Positions 57,357 through 64,000 of a stretch of DNA of 64,000 nucleotides are shown one piece after another (the stretch's first letter is position 1; each line of letters begins with the position of its first letter). A program made the position numbers and the translations under genes. The notes under the pieces were generated by a model, which had not been told where the DNA came from, did not search any database, and saw nothing but the letters and a program-made list of their open reading frames with translations. Source of the DNA: CAZAZQ01 sp964489705 (GTDB lineage Bacteria; Zixibacteria; MSB-5A5; GN15; FEB-12); assembly GCA_964489705.1 (NCBI GenBank), contig CAZAZQ010000013.1, positions 11,766 to 75,765 on the forward strand, read 5' to 3'.

Positions 57357-59630
57357 ATGGGAACCCCGGCGCAAGCGGCAAAGAGTTTTCTCCTCTTCTT
57401 TTTCTTTACCACAATAACCGCCACGACCTTCAGCCAAGTTCCGTTGGCTTTGGATCCGTTTTGGGAATCATCCGAGTCGGGTGTCTATTCCACCGGCATG
57501 ATATGGTATGACGCTGACAAGGACGGGTATATCGACGTCTTTTTTTCCAATGGGAACGATATGGCGCTGGCTCCCAATACCATCTACCTGTCCGATTATG
57601 GGACCCTGTCGAGTCTGTCGGCTTCCTGGTCATCGACCAACGCCGAGTATTCCGGGCATTGTGCCGTGGGAGATCTGAACGGTGACGGCTTCCCGGAGTT
57701 TGTGGTCGCCAACTACCTCGGCGCCGACGGGTTTTCTTCCGCCAACCATTCCAATATGTATCTCAACCTCAACGGCTTTGTCAATCCCAGCCCGGATTGG
57801 TACACCGCTGACAGCATGTACTCCTTTTCATGTGCCCTTGGCGATGTTGACATGGACGGCGATCTCGACGTTATTTTCGCCACCGGCGAGGGGTACAACT
57901 CGATTTATCAGCGTGACCTGATTTACTTCAACGTCAATGGAACGCTCCAGACCAGCCCCGGCTGGCAATCGGCTATCCTGACGGCGGCAATGGACGTGAC
58001 GGTCGGAGATGTCGACAACGACGGCGACCTCGATCTTGCTTTTTGTTATGGTAACCGGGCTCCCTCGATATTTTACAACAACAGCGGAACGATCGAAACC
58101 TCGCCGGGGTGGGTATCCAATGACAACGAACCGGGCAATACGCTGGTGTTCGGAGATGTCAACGGGGACGGTTGGCTTGACCTGGTGGTGGCGTTCAATA
58201 ATCAGACCGGCGGGGGAGGGTACTATAAAGTGTACTTTAACGACGGCACCGGTTCACTCAATCCGTCTTACGGTTGGCGCTCTTCCTCCGGAGGGTACGG
58301 CTCGGCGCTGTCTTTGTATGATTACGACAACGATGGGGACGATGATTTGGCTGCCGGTCGGTGGTGGGATCGTCCTCGTATGTACGAGAACGTTGGAGGT
58401 ACTTTCACCTTAGCCCCGGTCTGGCGGGCAACTCCGTCGACGGTGGTGGAGGAGTTGGCGTGGGTTGATGTCGACGGGGACGGGGTAGAGCTGATAATCG
58501 ACACGATTTCTTCGTCTTCATCTCGGAAGTTGTTTTATACCGCCAAGCATCCGCTCTATTCTTTTGATTCGGTCATTGTGGATGGGGTGAAGCTTAACTA
58601 TGACGAATACTGCTTTGATTTGATTTCCGGTTGGGTGTCGTTGGCTCAGGCTCCGGTCTCAGAGGTACGGTTGTACTATCAATATTCATACAAAAACGAC
58701 CTCGCCGTAGCCAACTGGGATGTCTATAACGAAGTCTTCGGCAATACCAACCAACCATACGTTGATTTTGCCGCTGATATCACCGTGGGATTTGCGCCGT
58801 TGACGGTGCAGTTCTCCGACAACTCGCAGGGTGCGACCGGTTGGCTCTGGCGGTTCGGTGATGGTGACAGTTCCGCGGTGCAAAATGCCGCTCACACCTT
58901 CACAGCAGCGGGAAGTTATGATGTCTTCTTGCAGGCTCTTCTTCCCGACGGTTGGCACAACCACACCAAGCGGCACTTGGTGACCGTGTTGGCTGATACT
59001 TTGTTTCTACCGGACGATACTTTTGTCATCAACCCCGGTGACACGCTTCGAATGCCCATATATCTGGAAAATACTCAGCCGATGGAGAGCTTTACTCTTC
59101 CCATTACGTGGAGTGGGGCGGTGGAATTGAATTACCTCGGCTTTGATACCGATTCCTGCCGAACGGATTATTTTGAGAAAGTTCAACTTACGGGCTTTGA
59201 CCCGATCAATCAGAAGTTGGTCTTCCGATTTGTCGCCAACACCGGGGGGACTGCCCTTCCTCTGGAACCCGGGAAGGGAAGGCTCATCAATATCTCTTTT
59301 GTCCATAGTTCCGGGTTTGACACCGACATTATGGATACGACCACTCACGCTACCAAATCGCTTTCCCTTGATGCCGGCTATGCGGAGTACCAGCCGTATG
59401 TCATTCCCGGTGAGGTGGCGATTGTCCTGTGCGGGGACATGAACGGCAACGGGGCAGGACCGTTCATGGACGATTTGACTTATTTGGTAGATTACTTGTT
59501 CCGTGGCGGACCGCCGCCGCCGTTTGCAGATGCCGCCGACCTCGACGGCTCCGGTGCGATAAACATTGCGGATTTGACCTACCTTGTAAATTACTTGTTC
59601 AAGGGAGGACCGGCGCCGGACTGCCCGTAA
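57357..59630 (+). CDS. Secreted FG-GAP beta-propeller protein with PKD, cohesin-like and dockerin modules
   Basis: About 757 residues with a signal peptide (about 8-27, FLLFFFFTTITATTFS). Seven FG-GAP/VCBS-like calcium repeats (e.g. WYDADKDGYIDVFF, VGDLNGDGFPEF, LGDVDMDGDLDV, FGDVNGDGWLDL) suggest a seven-bladed propeller over about 30-395. A PKD-like domain follows at about 475-555 (VDFAADITVGFAPLTVQFSD, WLWRFGDGDSS). A cohesin-like region is at about 560-680, and two dockerin-like calcium loops lie at about 690-757 (GDMNGNGAGPFMDDLTYLVDY and DLDGSGAINIADLTYLVNY). The ATG at 57357 follows AAGGAG. It is probably surface-bound or secreted; no enzyme activity is evident. Confidence 0.88.
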   Translation: MGTPAQAAKSFLLFFFFTTITATTFSQVPLALDPFWESSESGVYSTGMIWYDADKDGYIDVFFSNGNDMALAPNTIYLSDYGTLSSLSASWSSTNAEYSGHCAVGDLNGDGFPEFVVANYLGADGFSSANHSNMYLNLNGFVNPSPDWYTADSMYSFSCALGDVDMDGDLDVIFATGEGYNSIYQRDLIYFNVNGTLQTSPGWQSAILTAAMDVTVGDVDNDGDLDLAFCYGNRAPSIFYNNSGTIETSPGWVSNDNEPGNTLVFGDVNGDGWLDLVVAFNNQTGGGGYYKVYFNDGTGSLNPSYGWRSSSGGYGSALSLYDYDNDGDDDLAAGRWWDRPRMYENVGGTFTLAPVWRATPSTVVEELAWVDVDGDGVELIIDTISSSSSRKLFYTAKHPLYSFDSVIVDGVKLNYDEYCFDLISGWVSLAQAPVSEVRLYYQYSYKNDLAVANWDVYNEVFGNTNQPYVDFAADITVGFAPLTVQFSDNSQGATGWLWRFGDGDSSAVQNAAHTFTAAGSYDVFLQALLPDGWHNHTKRHLVTVLADTLFLPDDTFVINPGDTLRMPIYLENTQPMESFTLPITWSGAVELNYLGFDTDSCRTDYFEKVQLTGFDPINQKLVFRFVANTGGTALPLEPGKGRLINISFVHSSGFDTDIMDTTTHATKSLSLDAGYAEYQPYVIPGEVAIVLCGDMNGNGAGPFMDDLTYLVDYLFRGGPPPPFADAADLDGSGAINIADLTYLVNYLFKGGPAPDCP

Positions 59631-59684
59631 CTGACTTAGAGATACTCGTTGCCGATGGGACAGGAAAGGTGTTACTTTTCTCCC

Positions 59685-61208
59685 ATGTGGAAGAAGCTGG
59701 CGTTTTCGGTTATTGTCTTTGTTGCGTTCTTCGGATTGATTGAAATTGCCGCTCGATTTATCGAGCCGCCGTCGCAGACAATAGGAAAAAATTTACCGTC
59801 AGGGCAAGGGTGGCAAGCGGAGTTTTTTTCTTCGCTTTTCGATTGGCATGAACCCGATCCCGACCTCTTATGGCGTTTCAAAGCGAATCTGGACAATCCT
59901 CTCATTAAAACCAACTCACTGCATCTCATCGGAGAAGAGATATCCGTCCGAAAACCGTCGAACACCTTGCGTATCCTCGTCCTTGGTGATTCTTCGCCGG
60001 TCGGGCTCGGCTTGAAGTCGCGCTTGGAAACGTTCAGCGAAAGACTAAAAGACCTCCTTATCCTCCAAGCGCCGACAGAAAAAAACATTGAGGTCATCAA
60101 TGCCGCCGTTTCCGGCTACACCAGCGAGCAAATTGTTCGGTACCTCGACCTGTCCGGTTGGGCGCTTCAGCCGGATATTATTGTTCTCTACTGCGGCAAT
60201 AACGATGCTTCCGTTTCGGGTAGGTACTCCGACCGACAACTTCTGAAGAAGCAACACTTCAAAACGCTCAGGAGGATTCTTTCTCACCTTGCTATTTATC
60301 GCGTGCTGCGAAGCAGTTACAGTACCGTCGTTTCGAAAGAACATGCCGACAGCCCGCTGACGGTACGAGTGACGCCAGAACAATTTGAAGAGAATCTCCG
60401 CAGCATAGCGCAAGGCTGCCGAGAGCATAACTGTCGTCTCATAGTTGTCAAGCCGCCAGTTCCGCTTCTCTGGCCTGCCGGTCTGCAATATAAAGTCTTT
60501 ACTCATCTGAAAGCGCCCCATGAGCCGGGGCGGTATCTTCTGCCCGACGCTATGAGGCGTATTTTGGGAAGGAAAATCCGCTACTGCTTGAGTGATGAGA
60601 TATTCAAACGTCTGTATGGAGAAGGGGACAAATATACGACGGCAGTTTACCGGTCGGCTTTTTGCGATTCTTTGTCTCCTGCCGAGGCGGTGGGGTACTA
60701 TACCCAAGCGTTGCAAACTCAACCGAACAGCCCTCTTTTGTTGAACAATCTCGGCGTCTCTTACTGGGAGTCGGGAAAATACAACCAAGCAAAACGATTC
60801 CTGCGGGATGCCCGCCATCAATTTTGTGCCTCCTTCGGATGCGAGCGCGATTACAGCCACACAGCAGCAGGAGCGGTGTTTCTCTTCAATTTGGGAATGG
60901 TCTACCTGACGGAACATCAGTCGGATTTTGCACCGGTGCTCGATACGGGTACCGTAGCATATCGGTATCTCGATTCGGCGCTGCAGGCGGATTATTTTTC
61001 CTTGCGTATAAAACGCCCGTACCTTCACGCGATCGAGCAGTTAGCCGAGCAACCGAACGTCGTGATAGTGGACATGCCTCGCATCTTTCGGGAAAACGGA
61101 GGGGAGAGGCTGTTTATTGACCATTGTCACCCGACCGCCAAAGGGCATCTTTTGATTGCTCAGAAGCTGTATGAAACTATCCGGAAGAAATTTTACATGC
61201 TGTTCTGA
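59685..61208 (+). CDS. Membrane-anchored SGNH hydrolase with internal TPR-like insert
   Basis: About 507 residues. A signal-anchor (about 5-22) precedes the SGNH core: block I VLGDSSPVG (G101-D102-S103), the block III Asn in LYCGNNDAS (N173/N174), and block V DHCHPTAKGH with D479 and H482 as the catalytic pair. Between blocks III and V there is a large insert with TPR-like helices (AVGYYTQALQTQPNSPLLLN, LGVSYWESGKYNQAKRFL), roughly residues 325-445. These esterases often remove acetyl groups from sugars or lipids. The start is given at 59685 (MWKKLAF); earlier Met/Leu codons lack a ribosome site. Confidence 0.85.
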   Translation: MWKKLAFSVIVFVAFFGLIEIAARFIEPPSQTIGKNLPSGQGWQAEFFSSLFDWHEPDPDLLWRFKANLDNPLIKTNSLHLIGEEISVRKPSNTLRILVLGDSSPVGLGLKSRLETFSERLKDLLILQAPTEKNIEVINAAVSGYTSEQIVRYLDLSGWALQPDIIVLYCGNNDASVSGRYSDRQLLKKQHFKTLRRILSHLAIYRVLRSSYSTVVSKEHADSPLTVRVTPEQFEENLRSIAQGCREHNCRLIVVKPPVPLLWPAGLQYKVFTHLKAPHEPGRYLLPDAMRRILGRKIRYCLSDEIFKRLYGEGDKYTTAVYRSAFCDSLSPAEAVGYYTQALQTQPNSPLLLNNLGVSYWESGKYNQAKRFLRDARHQFCASFGCERDYSHTAAGAVFLFNLGMVYLTEHQSDFAPVLDTGTVAYRYLDSALQADYFSLRIKRPYLHAIEQLAEQPNVVIVDMPRIFRENGGERLFIDHCHPTAKGHLLIAQKLYETIRKKFYMLF

Positions 61209-61281
61209 AGAGAAGAAGTATAATTACGGTAAGGGGAAAAAGAAATGAGTGAGCAAATGTAGAGTGAAGGAGGAAGGGGTT

Positions 61282-61749
61282 ATGAATCTTTATTTGGTGC
61301 AACACGCCGAGGCGAAACCGAAAGAAGAAGACGCCCAACGCTCACTTACCGAGCGCGGTGTCGCCGATGCCGAGAAGGTCGCTTCCTTTGCCGCACAGCA
61401 TAACCTTGTCAAAGTGTCCAAAATTCTCCACAGCGGAAAAACCCGCGCCGCGCAAACGGCAGAGATTTTTGCCGACCATTTCCACCCGCCGGAAGGTGTA
61501 GCGTCAACCGAAGGTTTGGAACCACTCGCCGATGTGTCAATATGGGAAAAGAAACTTGCCGGCTATTCCGACAATCTCATGTTGGTCGGTCACCAACCTC
61601 ACATGGGTAAGTTGGCGGCGTTGCTCTTGAGCGGAGACACCGAAAGGACGGTGGTGAATTTTCGTATGGGGGGAATTGTCAGCCTTCGACGAGACGAACA
61701 GAACCGGTGGGCAATCGATTGGATGCTCATCCCGGAAATGCTTTCGTAA
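61282..61749 (+). CDS. sixA: Phosphohistidine phosphatase SixA-like
   Basis: A 155-residue cytoplasmic histidine-phosphatase fold. The N-terminal LYLVQHAEAK is the family's RHG position with the Arg replaced by Gln and the Gly by Ala; H8 remains as nucleophile. Variants with Gln here occur in SixA-like proteins. The second catalytic His is in VGHQPHMGKLAALL. GGAGGAAGGGG lies just before the ATG at 61282, which beats the longer frame. It might remove phosphate from phosphotransferase or histidine-kinase proteins. It stands alone and converges on the S9 peptidase. Confidence 0.85.
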   Translation: MNLYLVQHAEAKPKEEDAQRSLTERGVADAEKVASFAAQHNLVKVSKILHSGKTRAAQTAEIFADHFHPPEGVASTEGLEPLADVSIWEKKLAGYSDNLMLVGHQPHMGKLAALLLSGDTERTVVNFRMGGIVSLRRDEQNRWAIDWMLIPEMLS

Positions 61750-61763
61750 GTCCCACTGTGCAT

Positions 61764-61796
61764 AAAAAAGGTCAGGAGCACTCGACTCCTGACCTT
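61764..61796 (-). terminator. Terminator of the S9 peptidase gene
   Basis: AAGGTCAGGAG (61768-61778) pairs with CTCCTGACCTT (61786-61796) around a 7-base loop. On the minus strand it is followed by T residues (complement of A at 61764-61769). On the plus strand, after sixA, no T-run is present. Confidence 0.85.
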
Positions 61797-61818
61797 ACAT
61801 AAAACATTTCCCTGCCGT

Positions 61819-63750
61819 TTATTGATGCTTGAGATACTTATTGAAAAACTCCACCTGCTTACGGTATTCGGCGATGATGTTGACCCGCTTGGAGCCGCCG
61901 TGACCTTCGTCGGCAAAGATAAGCGAGTCGACCACCCCGCCACGTGAAGAGATGGCGGAAATAATTTGACGCGCCTCTTCAATCGGAACCCGCGGATCGT
62001 TCACGCCGTGAACCACCAAAAGCGGGGTCTTGATACGATCGGCTTTATGGATAGGAGAAATCTCGGCAAGAAATTCCGGATCGCTCAGGGGACCGTATTC
62101 GGCTTCCCGCAAGGCGCGGCGGTACGCTTTGGTTTTTTCAAGGAAAGTCTGGAAGTTGGCAATACCGACCACGTCAACCGCTGCGGAGAACAGGTCGGGG
62201 TATTCCGTAATCATCCCCAGGACAACATAGCCGCCGTAGGAAGCGCCACGAATTCCTATCATTCCTTTTTTTGTGTAGCCGTGCTCTATCAGCCAGTCGA
62301 CTCCGGCTTTGTAGTCCTTCAACGAATTCTTGCGATTTTTGTAATTGTCAAGGTTCATGTACTTCCTGCCGTACCCGGACGAACCGCGCGGGTTGGGAGC
62401 AAGGATACCGAAGCCGTTCAAAATGAGGTATTGAATATTCCGAAGGAAATACGGTTGGAACTGTCCTTCAGGTCCGCCATGGGCATGAATGATAAACGGA
62501 ATCGGTTCGCCTTCCTTGTAGTCGGGAGGGAGGTAGAGAAAAGCGGGGATTTCAAGTCCGTCGAAGCTCTTGTAATGAATGAGCTTCGGTTCGGAAAACA
62601 TCGTCCTGTCAATACCGGCATAAATGGAAAACGTAAGCTGACGCAGCTCTTTGGTTTTGGGGTCCCATTTCCACACATCGGGCGCGCGGGTCGGTCCGGT
62701 GAACGATATGAGACATGATCCATGTTTATCGAACATCCCACCCCCGACGATACCGTCAAGCGGAGGACCCGGCAGGCTTTTCTTGGTGGCGACTTCTCTC
62801 ATTTTCAGGCGATTGTAGCCGTCTTCGTTGACGATGACCGTCATATACTTGTAATCGCGAGAGAACCCAAGCGACTCGATTTCCCACCTGGGATCAACCC
62901 ACCCGTCCTCAACGAACGTTACCTTGGGAGAGCCGACTTCCATCGTCGCCAGGCGCGAAATTCCGTCCTCGTTATCGTTGCACAACAACCAGATAGTCTT
63001 GTTGTCGGGCATAAGGGTCGGGTTGACGTAGAGAACATCTCCTTCGTCTTTATTCAATTGCTGATAATCCCCGGACGCGATGTCGAGCAAGAAGAGATTG
63101 TCGTTCACATTCGAAGTGAACTGGTAGATAATCATTTTCGAGCCTTCATGAGAGATGTCCGCAATGGCAAAATATCCGCTCACTTTATCGGTGTCGCCGA
63201 AAATCTTGTGGTATTTCCCGGTGGCGATGTCCATTTGGTAGATAAAGAAGTCTCTGCCGTTTTCTTCATTGGAGCGGAAATATATATACTTGTCATTCGG
63301 CGCCCAGGCAACCGAGCCGTACTGCACATCTTCCCCGAACGTAAGCTGAACGATTCTGCCCGTCTCCGTATCCATCAAGTAGAGCTGAGATTGTTCGGAG
63401 CCGCCTTTGGAAGCTCCCACAATCGCCATCAAACTGTTGTGAGAGAGAGCGAAGAAGTCGATGCCGTCCTCGAAGGTCGTCAACTGATAGGGCCAGCCGT
63501 ATTCGTTGATGCGATAGATCTGCGAGGCTCCGGACATGGAGGAGCGGAAGAAAACTTTCTCCCCGTCCCAGCTATATCCGGCAGGAACGCACCCACCGAT
63601 CTGCAAAAAGGTGGCGATGTCCGGAATATACTTTCCCGTGTCAAGCAGTGAAGGAACTCTGTTACCGTCATCTTGTGCCCAGCCCATAGGGGACATGACG
63701 ACAACCGCTAACATTAAGGTGAGGAGTCGTGTGGTTAAAGATTTCTTCAT
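61819..63750 (-). CDS. S9-family (prolyl oligopeptidase-like) peptidase
   Basis: A 643-residue exported enzyme with a signal peptide (about 5-25, ending MGWAQ). An N-terminal beta-propeller (about 45-370, with WDGEKVFFRSSMSGASQIYR and VAWAPNDKYIYFRSN-like WD-type repeats) is followed by an alpha/beta-hydrolase domain. The catalytic triad is intact: S504 in IRGASYGGYV, D585 in VHGVNDPRVP and H617 in ADEGHGGSK. It resembles dipeptidyl- or acylaminoacyl-peptidases. AAGGAGG lies just before the ATG. It would degrade peptides in the periplasm or outside. Confidence 0.95.
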   Translation of the reverse strand: MKKSLTTRLLTLMLAVVVMSPMGWAQDDGNRVPSLLDTGKYIPDIATFLQIGGCVPAGYSWDGEKVFFRSSMSGASQIYRINEYGWPYQLTTFEDGIDFFALSHNSLMAIVGASKGGSEQSQLYLMDTETGRIVQLTFGEDVQYGSVAWAPNDKYIYFRSNEENGRDFFIYQMDIATGKYHKIFGDTDKVSGYFAIADISHEGSKMIIYQFTSNVNDNLFLLDIASGDYQQLNKDEGDVLYVNPTLMPDNKTIWLLCNDNEDGISRLATMEVGSPKVTFVEDGWVDPRWEIESLGFSRDYKYMTVIVNEDGYNRLKMREVATKKSLPGPPLDGIVGGGMFDKHGSCLISFTGPTRAPDVWKWDPKTKELRQLTFSIYAGIDRTMFSEPKLIHYKSFDGLEIPAFLYLPPDYKEGEPIPFIIHAHGGPEGQFQPYFLRNIQYLILNGFGILAPNPRGSSGYGRKYMNLDNYKNRKNSLKDYKAGVDWLIEHGYTKKGMIGIRGASYGGYVVLGMITEYPDLFSAAVDVVGIANFQTFLEKTKAYRRALREAEYGPLSDPEFLAEISPIHKADRIKTPLLVVHGVNDPRVPIEEARQIISAISSRGGVVDSLIFADEGHGGSKRVNIIAEYRKQVEFFNKYLKHQ

Positions 63751-63994
63751 TTATCCTCCTTTAGCAATGTGTCAATTTTCTTTTGATGAAAAGATAGCGT
63801 GAGGAGAGAGCGAGAGCAAGAAATAAGCGCCAAAAAAAGAAATTGCCGTTTTTCTGCCAATAAAAGTAAATACTCTTGATGTTTTCTCGTCAGTTAGACG
63901 AGGAAAAGCAATGTTGTGACATGAGCACATTGTTGGGTCAGAAACATTTCTCAAATCCCTCTCGAGCTGGGTTGAGAGAGAAAGGAGAGCAAGA
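63751..63994 (+). other. Right-edge intergenic region with an inverted repeat
   Basis: This 244-base stretch has no gene. CTCGTC (63886-63891) pairs with GACGAG (63897-63902) with an AGTTA loop and flanking TTTT/AAAA. It may be a terminator-like or operator hairpin. No firm promoter was identified on either strand. Confidence 0.4.
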
Positions 63995-64000
63995 ATGTTA
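63995..64000 (+). CDS. Probable start of a further gene (truncated by the window)
   Basis: ATG TTA at 63995-64000 follows AAGGAG with an 8-base gap, a good ribosome site. Only two codons lie within the window, so nothing can be said about the product. Confidence 0.35.

Overview
The window is chromosomal DNA from a free-living, Gram-negative (diderm) bacterium. The genes with obvious domains include two Omp85-family proteins, a TamB-like protein, a porin, lipoprotein-type signals, a DsbD and several signal-peptide proteases. Secreted proteins end in dockerin-like modules of the DLTYLVDYLFRGGP type, or in a FlgD-like/type IX secretion-like tail beginning NYPNPFNP. That mixture, together with an M6 protease, a PorV-like protein and an MXAN_6640-type metalloprotease, is typical of the FCB group and of candidate phyla such as Zixibacteria/GN15. 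This placement is inferred from protein style; the complete 16S at 3318-4875 would settle it. No insertion sequence, prophage, CRISPR array or integron was seen.

Layout. 1-2666: end of an envelope/glycan cluster (TPR protein, GT4 glycosyltransferase, flippase-like membrane protein). 2667-8633: one complete rRNA operon (tandem promoters, boxA, 16S, tRNA-Ile, tRNA-Ala, 23S, 5S, terminator). 8729-11599: a small lipoprotein, then iscS-mnmA (tRNA thiolation). 11709-20376: a minus-strand run reading ECF sigma factor, anti-sigma factor, an HtrA-like protein with no catalytic triad, an AhpD-like protein, TamB and a TamA/BamA-like barrel, headed by a sigma-E-type promoter. 20478-25408: DUF401 permease, class IV aminotransferase, outer-membrane protein, creatininase-DUF2064 pair. 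25421-30440: DsbD, pseudo-receiver protein, rhomboid, a tiny membrane-protein gene with an in-frame TGA (possible selenoprotein), and thioredoxin with a second copy of the sigma-E-type promoter. 30565-37241: giant CoA-dehydratase activase and a DUF2723 membrane protein. 37492-43000: a minus-strand cluster of porin, exported rhodanese, a TtrS/PhnD-like binding protein and a chemoreceptor. 43255-48153: MEMO1-AMMECR1 fusion, epimerase, small membrane protein, Omp85 protein. 48150-64000: secreted proteases and their probable partners. These include a sigma-54-type promoter driving lipoprotein/PorV-like/M6 protease genes, a WYL regulator, a beta-propeller/dockerin protein, an SGNH hydrolase with an internal TPR-like insert, SixA and an S9 peptidase.

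How the parts fit. Several units concern envelope construction and surveillance. The ECF sigma operon carries outer-membrane assembly genes (TamB/TamA), and the same promoter pattern recurs in front of trxA, which suggests a thiol/envelope stress regulon. The porin-rhodanese-binding protein-chemoreceptor cluster looks like a module for detecting and handling a sulfur-type oxyanion. The most unusual items are the matched ECF promoters, the triad-less HtrA-like protein, the UGA-containing small ORF, and the sigma-54 control of a surface-protease operon. Every functional statement here rests on reading the sequence and on family knowledge; no database search was run.
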